From Methanosarcinales archaeon (GTDB lineage Archaea > Halobacteriota > Methanosarcinia > Methanosarcinales > Methanocomedenaceae), in assembly GCA_021108405.1 (NCBI GenBank), contig JAIOQW010000338.1, forward strand, positions 1 through 35,649: a stretch of 35,649 bases of DNA, in the 5' to 3' direction. Every line of letters begins with the position of its first letter. Position 1 is the stretch's first letter. Positions 15,922 to 25,318 of the stretch are shown here, piece after piece. The notes under the pieces are model-generated. The model saw nothing but the letters and a program-made list of their open reading frames with translations. It was not told the DNA's origin and ran no database searches. Both the position numbers and the translations under genes were made by a program.

Positions 15922-18693
15922 CTAAGAATTAATATTGATATCAATATTATCCTTAATATTATCTTCAATATTAGCCCCGATAATCTGCTCAAGTTGATCC
16001 ATCAAACCATCTACTATCTTCATCTCACGCCCGTAGTTCTCAAGATCTCCCATTTCTAAATAATCCTTAGCATTATTGTAATGGTCTATCGCCCTTATAA
16101 GCAGATCATCCATGGTCTGATTATCTTCACCTGTTACAGTACGAACAGTAGGAATAGTTGACATATCCACACCTACTAATCTTCGTATAGCTTCTTCCAG
16201 TGAATCTTCCATGACGACTTTATTTTCATATATAACCAGGACTTTTTTAAGCTCAGGTATACTGGATGATGTTTGAGCTGAAATATATAGAGGCTCGATA
16301 TAGAGAATAGAATTTCGTACAGGAATGACCAGAAGGTTTCCTCTGATCACATCTGAGCCTCCCTGGCTCCATAGGGTGAGATCCTTTGATATATCTTCAT
16401 CCTGATCGATCAAAGCCTCTATCTGGGCCGGTCCGTAAATTAATTTATCTTTTGAGAACTTATAAAGTATCTTTTCACCATAATAAGGAGGGTCTTGGCT
16501 TACTGCCATCCAGGAAATCATATTATCCTTATTCTTCGGAGTAAAAGGCAGCATCATAATAAATTCAGTTGAGCCATTTAATTCCAGCAGCACATTATAG
16601 GGTTCCATCTGGATCAATGAATCACCGTATTTTTCCTTTGATATCTGCCATTGGTCTTCACGGTTGTAGAATACTTCAGGGACCTTCATATGATAACTAT
16701 TATAAATATGGGACTGTATCAAGAACATATCAGGAGAATATCTCAAATGCTGTTTAAGTTCATCAGGCATCTGATCATAGGGCTTGAATACATCCGGGAA
16801 TATTTTAGAATATGATGTAAGAAGCGGATCCTCTTCCATCATATAATAGGTAATGGTTCCGTTATATGCATTGACCACAGCCTTGGTAGAATCCCTTATG
16901 TAGTTAAGCCGTGTGTTGTCTAACTGCACCTGTTCGGAATAAGGATACCTGTCTGATGAAACAAATGCATTAAGTACCCAGTAGAGATCTCCACTGTCAC
17001 TTAATACAATATAGGCATCAGAGTCCAGTAATAAATACGGTGTGATCAGTTCTATGCGTTCCACTACATTTCGGTTGATGTGCAGTTTGCTGTTTTCATC
17101 TATGCCTGATGATGTAAATATCTTCAGATCACCCAGGGCAATGGTGGCTATAATTTTATTAAAAGATCCCATATTTATCCCACCGGTTCCCGTATAGGTG
17201 GTAACAACATTGGTATCACCACTGGGATAATCGAACTCATCATTTCCTGTGCCTGTAAAGATATATGTATCAGTCTTTTCCCCATAATATATCCTTGGCT
17301 GATTAATAATAAGTGAGGATGTAGTACTGATCGGTGGGATGTTCTTAATATACATTTCAGGCAACCCCTGTTCGATGATATCAGTAGCAGGAGACATTAC
17401 AACTCCAATACCATGAGTATAAAAAATATGTTCGTTCTGCCAGGTACCCGCTTGCAACTGATCATAATATATTTCACGTGCCGAGAGCCATACCTGTGTC
17501 TTGGCGCCGTCAATATTATACCGGTCCACATCCACATCATTAAATCCATAATAGGTACGTATGGCCTGTTTTTGCTGGTAAATGGTATTTAAGGGGCGGT
17601 GGTCCCATAACCTTGCATTGGTAATTGACGGATCATTTAAGATATCAGTGGTCAGGTTATATGTTACAGGGTACTGCTTGATTGTAACATCACGAAGATC
17701 ATAAGCTGTGTTCGTCATGTTGATGTTGTTCGTGATATAGGGTTTTTCCAGTTTAAGTTCATTAGGTGTGACCTTTAACTCCTGTATCAGTACAGTTGCA
17801 AAACCACTCAGTATCCAGATCAATATTATCAATGCGACCATGCCCGGAAGTATCTTTCCTACGGTAAATGTATCCCACCTTCCGGATATTAGTATTCCTA
17901 TTGCACTTAAAAAGAGGATAATAGAGATGATTACCGGAATATATTGACTGATAGTAACATCAATATAACCGGCTCCATAGACCACACCTGTTTCACTGTA
18001 CAGGATATTGTACTTCCCAAGATATATCCTAACAGCGAAAAAGGCAAGAAAACCGGCTAATAAACACCTTAGATTAAAAGGTGGGTGCGTCAGCATTTTC
18101 CAGTTTAAAGTAGCATATAATCCTGCAAGCAGCAGTATTCCAAAAAACAGGAGTGATGAGATGTAACTTAATATTACTTTATAAAAAGGTAGTGAGTATA
18201 CGTAGAATGCAATATCATTATTAAATATTGGGTCAGTTGTACCAAAAGGCATACTATTAAGGTACATTAATATCGTGAACCAGGACCCTGAGATAGATAG
18301 TCCCTGTAATACGGAAAATAATAAAATGAAAATATAGACAGGAAGTGTAGCAGCCTTTATAGCTGTATTTACATCCTGTTCAGGTTTCATATCAATATAA
18401 TCTTCCTGATTCGCAGCAAAATAATGAGACTTCCAGAAAGAGATCACCATACCACCTGATTGCAGGATATTCTTTTTACCTGATCGATAAATTATCAGCA
18501 ATATAAGAGCGAACAGGAGGGTAAAAACAATAAATAACGTGATACTTGCTTTATATTTGACAAGAAAAACATCTGTATATCCAACCGAATCATACCAGAG
18601 GTAATGTAAGATCAGTTTTGCAAAAGATGGTATAAAAAAAATCGCGGAAAAAATCAATATTGTAATAATATTAAATAGATGCTTGTTAGCCAT
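15922..18693 (-). CDS. UPF0182-family large membrane protein
   Basis: This 923-residue protein has about seven to eight transmembrane helices in the first ~310 residues and a long extracytoplasmic part. UPF0182 hallmarks are seen: the N-terminal LHYLWYDSVGYTDVF, the TNNINMTNTAYDL region, WDHRPL, ARLWDHRPLNTIYQQKQAIR, and YYMMEEDPLLTSYSKIFP. A C-terminal coiled stretch ends in Asn/Asp/Ile repeats. The function of the family is unknown; it occurs in actinobacteria, cyanobacteria and methanogens. The ATG at 18693 has GAGG 9 nt upstream. It is transcribed alone toward gap. Confidence 0.93.
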   Translation of the reverse strand: MANKHLFNIITILIFSAIFFIPSFAKLILHYLWYDSVGYTDVFLVKYKASITLFIVFTLLFALILLIIYRSGKKNILQSGGMVISFWKSHYFAANQEDYIDMKPEQDVNTAIKAATLPVYIFILLFSVLQGLSISGSWFTILMYLNSMPFGTTDPIFNNDIAFYVYSLPFYKVILSYISSLLFFGILLLAGLYATLNWKMLTHPPFNLRCLLAGFLAFFAVRIYLGKYNILYSETGVVYGAGYIDVTISQYIPVIISIILFLSAIGILISGRWDTFTVGKILPGMVALIILIWILSGFATVLIQELKVTPNELKLEKPYITNNINMTNTAYDLRDVTIKQYPVTYNLTTDILNDPSITNARLWDHRPLNTIYQQKQAIRTYYGFNDVDVDRYNIDGAKTQVWLSAREIYYDQLQAGTWQNEHIFYTHGIGVVMSPATDIIEQGLPEMYIKNIPPISTTSSLIINQPRIYYGEKTDTYIFTGTGNDEFDYPSGDTNVVTTYTGTGGINMGSFNKIIATIALGDLKIFTSSGIDENSKLHINRNVVERIELITPYLLLDSDAYIVLSDSGDLYWVLNAFVSSDRYPYSEQVQLDNTRLNYIRDSTKAVVNAYNGTITYYMMEEDPLLTSYSKIFPDVFKPYDQMPDELKQHLRYSPDMFLIQSHIYNSYHMKVPEVFYNREDQWQISKEKYGDSLIQMEPYNVLLELNGSTEFIMMLPFTPKNKDNMISWMAVSQDPPYYGEKILYKFSKDKLIYGPAQIEALIDQDEDISKDLTLWSQGGSDVIRGNLLVIPVRNSILYIEPLYISAQTSSSIPELKKVLVIYENKVVMEDSLEEAIRRLVGVDMSTIPTVRTVTGEDNQTMDDLLIRAIDHYNNAKDYLEMGDLENYGREMKIVDGLMDQLEQIIGANIEDNIKDNIDININS

Positions 18694-18799
18694 GTTGATT
18701 ACCTCAGGTGTAGTTAATCAAATGGGGATGACAGTATTAATAAATATCCATGTTAAAACAATTGATTAATCCGCATCTGAGAAACAATTAAATTATACT

Positions 18800-19825
18800 T
18801 CATTCACAATTCAATTGATATGTATTAGGATCGAAGATATGATTCATCATCAGCCGTGTATCAAGGATATTGATATTGACTTTGCCATCAACATTAGCGG
18901 CGTATTCGTAAACGGGAGTACCTGTAAAAATGTGACCTAATAAAAGCTGTAGATCATTATAACCTAGTATAGTATTTGCATCTAAATCACCGCATTCAAC
19001 ATACACATAGGTCAAAGGAAAGTGGTCAATATTACCTGCTATTATTTCGTAACTTTCATCACATATTCCATCTCCATTATTATCTGTACAGGTATTGGAA
19101 AATCCTTGCCCTGATGGACCTGACCAGAAGTTCCCACCTACATATAAGCCGTGGATAATATTTTTTCCTGGCGTCAGGTTAATATTCCATATATTATTAT
19201 TAACTGTTCCTGAAAAATTAATATCATTTTCATTATTAAAGTAATTATTATAGATCAGATTTGCCTCGTTACCATCATCACCATTTATATTAATTCCGAT
19301 ATTATTATCTGTAATATACGAATTATTGACTGTTGTACTTGAACAATTATTAATATAGATACCAGTAACACTGTTGGACAATGAAAAAATATGTGTCAGG
19401 ATATTGTATGAGCCAGATACGAGATAGATCCCATATTGTTTATTTAATTTTACTTCAACATCTTTCATGATATTATTATTGCTGTAAAAAGAATAGATGC
19501 CATCATAAAAACCACTTGTTTCGCAGTTTTTGATGATATTATTATCCGAATTCCTTGAAAGATGAATTCCATAGCCTGATAAATCGGAATCTCCTGAGAT
19601 AAGATGGCCGTTACCATCAAAGATAATACCATCTGTCCCATTAAACTCAATACAAGTACCATCCTGGTTTGTAATATCCACTGTTAGTATGACAATATCC
19701 CCGGGAATAGCATTTTGTATCTTCTGGCTGCAGTCTGAGCAGCTATTACAGTTATATACAGTTGCACCAGTTGGGTAAACAAGTAAAGTTAATATGATCA
19801 GGATAGCTATAAAATATACTCTCAT
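18800..19825 (-). CDS. Secreted right-handed beta-helix (NosD-like) protein with dockerin-like tail
   Basis: This 341-residue protein has a signal peptide (about 1-21), a CNSCSDCSQKIQNAIPGD segment and then parallel beta-helix repeats of about 22 residues, rich in Asn/Ile/Tyr (NNIIKNCETSGFYDGIY, GIYINNCSSTTVNNSYI). The module NFWSGPSGQGFSNTCTDNNG, then DGICDESYE and IDHFPL, is common in archaeal NosD/PKD surface proteins. The tail (about 278-338) holds two Asp-rich loop-helix repeats, DLDANTILGYNDLQLLLGH and NVDGKVNINILDTRLMMNH, as in type I dockerins. It is probably a surface glycan-binding or assembly protein. Confidence 0.85.
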   Translation of the reverse strand: MRVYFIAILIILTLLVYPTGATVYNCNSCSDCSQKIQNAIPGDIVILTVDITNQDGTCIEFNGTDGIIFDGNGHLISGDSDLSGYGIHLSRNSDNNIIKNCETSGFYDGIYSFYSNNNIMKDVEVKLNKQYGIYLVSGSYNILTHIFSLSNSVTGIYINNCSSTTVNNSYITDNNIGININGDDGNEANLIYNNYFNNENDINFSGTVNNNIWNINLTPGKNIIHGLYVGGNFWSGPSGQGFSNTCTDNNGDGICDESYEIIAGNIDHFPLTYVYVECGDLDANTILGYNDLQLLLGHIFTGTPVYEYAANVDGKVNINILDTRLMMNHIFDPNTYQLNCE

Positions 19826-19944
19826 AGTCCATGTGTTTTAATATTAATGTATATATAGTTTTTTAAAAAAAATTAACATTTTATATTTCTTTTTATTGGA
19901 AATATTAAACATTTTTGATTACTCTAACACAAGAACATAACGAA

Positions 19945-20010
19945 AACGCAAAGACGCCAGGACGCAAAGAAAAATAATAACACTTTCTGCGTCTTAGTGC
20001 CTTTGCGTTA
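19945..20010. repeat. Inverted repeat of AACGCAAAGACGC words
   Basis: The left arm reads AACGCAAAGACGCCAGGACG and the right arm CTGCGTCTTAGTGCC followed by TTTGCGTT, an imperfect 25-bp stem around a short A-rich loop. It is built from a short word repeated within each arm. Confidence 0.75.
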
Positions 20011-20019
20011 AAATAATGA

Positions 20020-20117
20020 GAAACCACAGATGCATACAGATACGTAAATACCTGAAAAATATAGCCTCAACGAACCCATTAACAAATCTGTGTTCATCTG
20101 TGTTCATCTGTGGCTAA
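20020..20117. repeat. Inverted repeat of CCACAGATG / ATCTGTG words
   Basis: The left arm starts AAACCACAGATGCATACAGA; the right arm has ATCTGTGTTCATCTGTGTTC ending ATCTGTGGC. The arms are separated by about 45 bp. A related element with GCAGATAAACGCGG words is at 27132-27199 and a half copy starts at 35544. Confidence 0.75.
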
Positions 20118-20270
20118 ATTTTTTTTCAACTACCCATAATAAAAAAAAACATTCAGTGATCACATGGAAATTATATGAAGTTATGAAAAAACGTTGGGAA
20201 TTGATATAAATCATCACGATTCTTCACTTAACCGGCCACAAATGGATTAGTATATTACCTGTACAAGCGA

Positions 20271-20302
20271 TTTCCAACCCCCCCATTTCCACTCCAAAAA
20301 CC
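20271..20302 (-). promoter_or_regulatory. Possible degenerate origin recognition box (ORB-like)
   Basis: On the minus strand this reads TTTTTGGAGTGGAAA then a run of seven G and TTGGAAA. Archaeal ORBs have a TCCA-nn-GGAAAC core followed a few bases later by a G-run. The core is imperfect (TGGA instead of TCCA), the spacing to the G-run is too short, and there is no second copy or orc1/cdc6 gene in the window. The evidence is weak. Confidence 0.2.
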
Positions 20303-20372
20303 ACTGCCATCCGGATTACTTTCACAGTGCTCCCTATAGAAACATTCATATGTCAATGTGACTTAAATCCAG

Positions 20373-22469
20373 ATGACAATAATGACAGAACAATCATCCA
20401 AACTTGTATGGGAAGAATTCATTAAACAATACTACTGGGAAGAATTACTTTCTCTTGCCGGAATATATCCGGAACGTCGGAGTCTAATTATCGAATTCTC
20501 TGATATTGAAAGATATAATATCGAACTGGCCAATGAGCTTCTCAAAACACCTGATGCGGTCATGAAACATGCCAATGCTGCATTATTTGAGATCGATCTG
20601 CCTATGGATGTAACACTGGACAATACTCATGTAAGAATAACAAATCTTCACTCCAGGATCCAGATAAGGGAACTTAGAAGTGAGAATATCTCCTGGCTGC
20701 TCGGTATTGACGGGATCATCAGAAAGGCTACTGAGGTCAGACCTAAACTGACCACTGCAGCTTTTGAATGCTTACGATGCGGGCATGTTAATTTTGTTCC
20801 ACAGAACCTAAGCATATTCACAGAACCGCTTGAGTGTGACGGTGAGCAGTGCGGCAGGCGCGGCCCGTTCAAACTGCTGGCAAATGAATCCACATTCATA
20901 GATGCCCAGAAGTTGAGGATACAAGAATCACCCGAAGGACTCCGGGGCGGAGAACAACCACAAACACTTGATATTGATATTGAGGACGACCTGGCCGGTC
21001 TGGTAGCACCGGGTGACCGTGTAACAATAACAGGTATACTCAGGAGCCATCAAAGGGTCACGAAAATTGGAAAAAGTACCTTTTTTGACCTGTCACTTGA
21101 GGGGATATCTATCGAGCGTGAGAAAAATGAATTTGATGAGATCGAGATCACACCTGAAGATGAGCAAGAGATCAGGAAAATGGGTAGCTCCAGTGATATC
21201 TATGACAAGATGATATCTTCCATTGCACCCAGTATACTGGGTTATGCAGAGATCAAGGAAGCTATGGCATTGCAGTTGTTCAGCGGGGTACCAAAACATT
21301 TGCCTGACGGAACACGGATAAGAGGAGACATCCATGTACTGCTGGTGGGAGATCCGGGTATTGCCAAATCACAACTGCTGCGTTATGCTTATAAAATATC
21401 ACCGCGAGGAGTCTATACTTCCGGAAAAGGGACTACTTCAGCGGGTCTTACTGCTACTGCTGTTAAGGATGAGTTCGGCGACGGTCGCTGGACACTGGAA
21501 GCCGGTGCACTGGTGCTGGCAGATAAAGGACTGGCTGCCGTAGACGAACTGGATAAGATGGCAAAGGAAGACAGAAGTGCCCTCCATGAAGCTATGGAAC
21601 AGCAGACTATAAGTATTGCAAAGGCTGGCATACTGGCCACCTTAAAAAGCAGATGTGCTCTACTGGGTGCGGCAAATCCCAAATTAGGCCGGTTTGACCG
21701 TTATGAAAATATTGCTCAGCAGATCAATATGCCGCCTGCACTTATATCAAGATTTGACCTGATATTTATCCTGACCGATGAGCCAAGCCCGCAACGGGAT
21801 GGAAGTATTGCCGAACATATTATCAAGGGGCATTATGCAGGAGAGATCAATGCCCAGTACCAAAACTTAAGTTCTTCGAAGATCACCAAAGAGCAGATCG
21901 ATGAGGCAATGAGTATCATTGAACCTACTTATTACCCTGATATGCTTAGAAAATATATTGCCTATTCAAAACGTCACATTTTTCCTGTAATGGAGAAGGA
22001 GGCGAAACAGAAAATAATTAATTTTTATCTTGATCTTCGAAGCCAGGCTAATGATCCCAATTCTCCTATACCTGTTACTGCCAGGCAGCTTGAGGCACTG
22101 GTCAGGCTGGGAGAAGGATCAGCCAGGATGCGCCTTAGCAATTCAATTACTACTGATGATATTGATCGTGTGATCAGGATCGTGAACGAGAGTCTTAGAC
22201 AGGTCATGACCGACCCCGAGACAGGAAAACTGGATGCTGATATGGTCAGTACTGGTATGCCTAAGAGCCAGCGTGACAGGGCCAAGCTTATTCGTGATAT
22301 TATACGTGAAGTACAAGATCAGCATGAAGGAGTTGCTCCAAGGACAGAAGTTATCAAGCAGGCTATGGAATTAGGAATAGAAGAGGATAAAGCAGAAGAA
22401 ATGATAAAGAGACTGAAAAAAGACGGAGCAATATTTGAACCAAGAAATGGTTTATTAAAGATCACTTGA
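20373..22469 (+). CDS. mcm: Replicative DNA helicase MCM
   Basis: This 698-residue protein is the hexameric 3'-5' helicase at the archaeal replication fork. The N-terminal DNA-binding part contains the zinc ribbon Cys133/Cys136...Cys155/Cys160. The AAA+ domain has Walker A GDPGIAKS (326-333), Walker B VDELDKM (Asp391, Glu392), sensor 1 GAANPKLGRFD and the arginine finger ALISRFDLIF. A C-terminal winged helix follows (about 630-698). No intein is present. The ATG at 20373 or 20382 is possible; neither has a clear ribosome-binding site. The stop is 5 bp from the stop of the convergent thioredoxin-CcdA gene. Confidence 0.97.
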   Translation: MTIMTEQSSKLVWEEFIKQYYWEELLSLAGIYPERRSLIIEFSDIERYNIELANELLKTPDAVMKHANAALFEIDLPMDVTLDNTHVRITNLHSRIQIRELRSENISWLLGIDGIIRKATEVRPKLTTAAFECLRCGHVNFVPQNLSIFTEPLECDGEQCGRRGPFKLLANESTFIDAQKLRIQESPEGLRGGEQPQTLDIDIEDDLAGLVAPGDRVTITGILRSHQRVTKIGKSTFFDLSLEGISIEREKNEFDEIEITPEDEQEIRKMGSSSDIYDKMISSIAPSILGYAEIKEAMALQLFSGVPKHLPDGTRIRGDIHVLLVGDPGIAKSQLLRYAYKISPRGVYTSGKGTTSAGLTATAVKDEFGDGRWTLEAGALVLADKGLAAVDELDKMAKEDRSALHEAMEQQTISIAKAGILATLKSRCALLGAANPKLGRFDRYENIAQQINMPPALISRFDLIFILTDEPSPQRDGSIAEHIIKGHYAGEINAQYQNLSSSKITKEQIDEAMSIIEPTYYPDMLRKYIAYSKRHIFPVMEKEAKQKIINFYLDLRSQANDPNSPIPVTARQLEALVRLGEGSARMRLSNSITTDDIDRVIRIVNESLRQVMTDPETGKLDADMVSTGMPKSQRDRAKLIRDIIREVQDQHEGVAPRTEVIKQAMELGIEEDKAEEMIKRLKKDGAIFEPRNGLLKIT

Positions 22470-22474
22470 AGATT

Positions 22475-23626
22475 TTATATTATCTTAAAATATATCATCA
22501 GTGCCAGTGCGATAAGCACAATACCTGTTATAACCCGTACTCTGATACGTCTTTTCTCCCTGAAATCGGTTACTTTTTCAGGACTCATCCCGAAAGCCAG
22601 CAAGATGCCCAGGACAAGTACCGGGAACACTACACCCAGATTATACATGATCAGATATATACTCCCTTTGGCAATATTTCCCTGTGATATGATCAGATCA
22701 ATTATTGCAAAATAGACTGGAGCGATACATGGTACTTTTACTAGTGAGAATACGCCGCCTGCAATGCATGATACGATTAATATATTCTTGCCTTCCATGG
22801 CATTGCCTTCTATGGCGTTCATCAACCGTTTGAATAAATTCGGTGTCTTAAATGATGACCTGTCATGTTTGTTTAGATGGTATGCATCATATAGGTGCCA
22901 TAATCCCATAATTCCGATCAGCAGTACTAAAAATAGAGTGATACTGTCTGTGATCTGGGGATGCTGCTTGACAACACTCAGCAGAAACAGCCCTCCCAGC
23001 ATAAATACAATAAATATACCTGTGCAGAAACCGGCAACCATTATCAATATATCCTTTCGTCCTCCTTGTGAGGATAAGGTGATCGTAGCCAGAAATGTCA
23101 TTACTGCGATCAGGCATGGATTAAAACCTGCAAGAAAACCTGCTATCAATACTATAAAGGGAGAGAGTTCAGGTAGAGAGTCGATTTTGGGTATTGTCTG
23201 GTTTGAGTTGTTCTGTGTCATCGGCGGTGCATTTTCGATTCCAGTGATCAATAAATCTCTTAAAACACTCTTATTACCATCATAATCCGAATATAGAATA
23301 GTGATCTGCCGGTTGATGACAACTCCCGGGACGCTGTATACTCCATATGCCTTCATCCTGGCATATCCGGTTGTGCCGTTATAATCAGTGGATATTTCAT
23401 ATTTTTCCAGTGTTATATTACCATACTGGCCGACAACTTCATCTATTACAGGTACCACCTGAGCACAATCGGAACAACCGTACTCATAGAAATATTCTAC
23501 TAGCTGGTCATCAGATGCACTAACTACTGTAGTTAATTGAAAAAAGAGTGACAGTAATAGTGCTGTTAAAATTAAATTCCTATTTATTTTTGTGACAGTC
23601 AAGAGATGCACAGCTCTGTATATCAT
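22475..23626 (-). CDS. Thioredoxin-CcdA fusion (membrane thiol-disulfide electron carrier)
   Basis: This 383-residue protein has a signal/anchor helix (about 17-37), an extracytoplasmic thioredoxin-like domain with the redox pair CSDC in FYEYGCSDCAQVVPVID, and six transmembrane helices. Two of these carry the conserved CcdA Cys-Pro partners, AGFNPC and LVKVPCIAP. It should pass reducing power from cytoplasmic thioredoxin to extracytoplasmic thiols, for haem attachment or disulfide exchange. I chose the ATG at 23626 (GGAG 7 nt upstream), which overlaps the lipoprotein gene by 47 bp. An upstream ATG at 23689 would overlap by 110 bp; TTG at 23602 has no signal. A decayed homologue lies at 5768-6190. 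Confidence 0.88.
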   Translation of the reverse strand: MIYRAVHLLTVTKINRNLILTALLLSLFFQLTTVVSASDDQLVEYFYEYGCSDCAQVVPVIDEVVGQYGNITLEKYEISTDYNGTTGYARMKAYGVYSVPGVVINRQITILYSDYDGNKSVLRDLLITGIENAPPMTQNNSNQTIPKIDSLPELSPFIVLIAGFLAGFNPCLIAVMTFLATITLSSQGGRKDILIMVAGFCTGIFIVFMLGGLFLLSVVKQHPQITDSITLFLVLLIGIMGLWHLYDAYHLNKHDRSSFKTPNLFKRLMNAIEGNAMEGKNILIVSCIAGGVFSLVKVPCIAPVYFAIIDLIISQGNIAKGSIYLIMYNLGVVFPVLVLGILLAFGMSPEKVTDFREKRRIRVRVITGIVLIALALMIYFKII

Positions 23627-24023
23627 ACTGGGTCTCCAAAACCATACCTGTGGTAATGTTAAAAACATCTCCGGTATATGGAGACACATATCCTTCGATC
23701 ACATGGAGTTTCTTTATACTGTTGCATGCACAGGTACGTTCCATCATCTCTACTTTCCAGACAGGAAACTCTCCCTGATATGTACTATTATTTACATTTT
23801 GTGTGCTCTTATTTAATAATGTAGCTCTTACCAGCCTCCACTCTTCCTTCGTGAAATAATCTGAAAAATAATCTTGTGCTGTTTGGTTCATTTGCGTAAT
23901 ATTGATCGCTTGTGACTCATTTATTGCAATGCCCTGGGCGTGGTTGCTATCTATACATCCCGAAGTGACGATATAACCTAAAAGAAGCACTCCCAGAATA
24001 ATTGATAGATCCTTCATATTCAT
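23580..24023 (-). CDS. Predicted lipoprotein, unknown
   Basis: This 147-residue protein has an N-terminal hydrophobic helix ending in a lipobox, VTSGC (Cys about 23), followed by a polar extracellular domain with several N-glycosylation-type sites. CAC at about residue 99 and a C-terminal CASLDC pair may be redox or metal-binding. Middle motifs such as WKVEMMERTCACNS and GYVSPYTGDVFNITTGM suggest a PepSY-like fold, though I cannot prove it. It overlaps PfkB by 4 bp upstream and the thioredoxin-CcdA gene by 47 bp downstream, so it may be a partner substrate of that redox protein. Confidence 0.7.
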   Translation of the reverse strand: MNMKDLSIILGVLLLGYIVTSGCIDSNHAQGIAINESQAINITQMNQTAQDYFSDYFTKEEWRLVRATLLNKSTQNVNNSTYQGEFPVWKVEMMERTCACNSIKKLHVIEGYVSPYTGDVFNITTGMVLETQYDIQSCASLDCHKNK

Positions 24024-24913
24024 ACCCTAAACTCTTCATAATAGTAATTAAATCTTTCCTGCATTTGATCCCATGTGGACAGGTTAGTCTGGCATCCGAC
24101 TTTCTCCACAACAAAAGAAGCAGTGGTAGATCCTATACGTCCACATATCTCAAGAGGATATCCTCTGGTATATGCTACTAAAAATCCAACACGATAGGCA
24201 TCACCTGCCCCGGTAGGGTCCACAGCTTGCACCTGGATAGGGGGAATAAAGATCCGCTCACCATCTTTACATATTTCACTGCCGCTTTTATCGTGTGTGA
24301 CCACGACTACTGGTATATCGGCTTCCAGAACTTCACGAGTACACCCGAGCATTTGTCCCAGTTTTTCTATCTCATGGCGGTTAGTGAACAGGATATCGGT
24401 ATGTGATAATATTATCTCAAGGCACTCTTTTGAATACCGGATCAGGTCCTGTCCGGGGTCGAATGAGACAAAATCAGCCTTTTGCGCTGCCCGGGTATTA
24501 AATATAGGATCAGCAGTGGCCAGATGGACAAATGGTAACTCTGGGGGGATCAATTCAGGAAAATGTTTTGATGCACCCCAATAAAAAAAAGTTATCTGGT
24601 TGTGTTCATCATCTGTATAAACGAATGCCGAAGCCGTCTTCTCATACTCAATATGATACATCAGGCTGATATCCGGCCCTAAACTCTGCAGATGTTTCTC
24701 GTACTCCGAACCGGCAAAATCACTACCTATAGGGGATATCAATTGGCTTTTGGCGCCCAGTACAGCAATGCCAGCAGCTATATTGGCTGCACCGCCACCG
24801 AAATATAAATGATAATCCTTTATAGGCATCGATGAATTTGGTTCAGGGAACCGCGTTACTTCGAATAAATGATCGTAAGCTGTATGTCCGATCACAGAGA
24901 TGGTCTTATCCAA
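24020..24913 (-). CDS. PfkB-family carbohydrate/nucleoside kinase
   Basis: This 297-residue ribokinase-fold protein has the glycine-rich substrate loop FGGGAANIAAG (38-48) and signature 2, DPTGAGDAYRVGF (232-244), with catalytic Asp238. Members phosphorylate sugars, nucleosides or ADP-dependent substrates; the exact substrate cannot be read from sequence. The start is TTG at 24913, supported by GGGGG 7 nt upstream and by the strand-1 sequence TISVIGHTAYDHLFEV. The ATGA overlap with the lipoprotein downstream indicates an operon. The DUF555 gene ends 15 bp upstream, so it may be co-transcribed with PfkB. Confidence 0.9.
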   Translation of the reverse strand: MDKTISVIGHTAYDHLFEVTRFPEPNSSMPIKDYHLYFGGGAANIAAGIAVLGAKSQLISPIGSDFAGSEYEKHLQSLGPDISLMYHIEYEKTASAFVYTDDEHNQITFFYWGASKHFPELIPPELPFVHLATADPIFNTRAAQKADFVSFDPGQDLIRYSKECLEIILSHTDILFTNRHEIEKLGQMLGCTREVLEADIPVVVVTHDKSGSEICKDGERIFIPPIQVQAVDPTGAGDAYRVGFLVAYTRGYPLEICGRIGSTTASFVVEKVGCQTNLSTWDQMQERFNYYYEEFRV

Positions 24914-24928
24914 GTACGATCCCCCACA

Positions 24929-25288
24929 TCATTCATATTCTTCTGAATAAACCAGATCAGTAACTTCGATCACGTTTAAGGGAATATTTTTCAGGGCTTT
25001 CCCTATTACTGATTTTGCTATTCTGGCAGCATGTTCTTCATTCTCTGCATCAAATACGCGCATCTGGAGTACCAGGCCTACAAGTGCAGTATTAGCAGTT
25101 AAGAATACGCTGTCAAATGGTTCATTGCACGAAGGACAATAAGTAGTACCTACATCAATCTCAACATACTCCAGTTGAGGGTTCAAACGTTTTCCAGCCT
25201 CTGCTATAGCTACTCCCATGGCATCATCAGTGGATCCAATATCCTTTACCAACCAGGCTGCTTCCAGTATCACATTATAATTTTTCAT
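24929..25288 (-). CDS. DUF555 (UPF0212) archaeal protein
   Basis: This 119-residue protein belongs to a small family conserved in euryarchaea, of unknown function. It shows the family pattern [30 protein letters not shown], a CPSC zinc-type pair with [15 protein letters not shown], and [18 protein letters not shown]. The ATG at 25288 has GGAG 8 nt upstream. It is co-directional with the DUF357 gene upstream and PfkB downstream; the compact spacing suggests a single transcript from the DUF357 promoter. Confidence 0.9.
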   Translation of the reverse strand: MKNYNVILEAAWLVKDIGSTDDAMGVAIAEAGKRLNPQLEYVEIDVGTTYCPSCNEPFDSVFLTANTALVGLVLQMRVFDAENEEHAARIAKSVIGKALKNIPLNVIEVTDLVYSEEYE

Positions 25289-25318
25289 TATAGTATCTCC
25301 AATATTTACAATTTCTTC

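Larger units (their letters stand above)
19826..20372. other. 547-bp intergenic region upstream of mcm with two inverted repeats
   Basis: No gene is seen. It holds an inverted repeat of AACGCAAAGACGC-type words (19945-20010), another of CCACAGATG / CATCTGTGG words (20020-20117), and a pyrimidine-rich block at 20271-20302 that resembles a degenerate origin recognition box. The 20030-20372 part should also include the mcm promoter. Confidence 0.7.
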
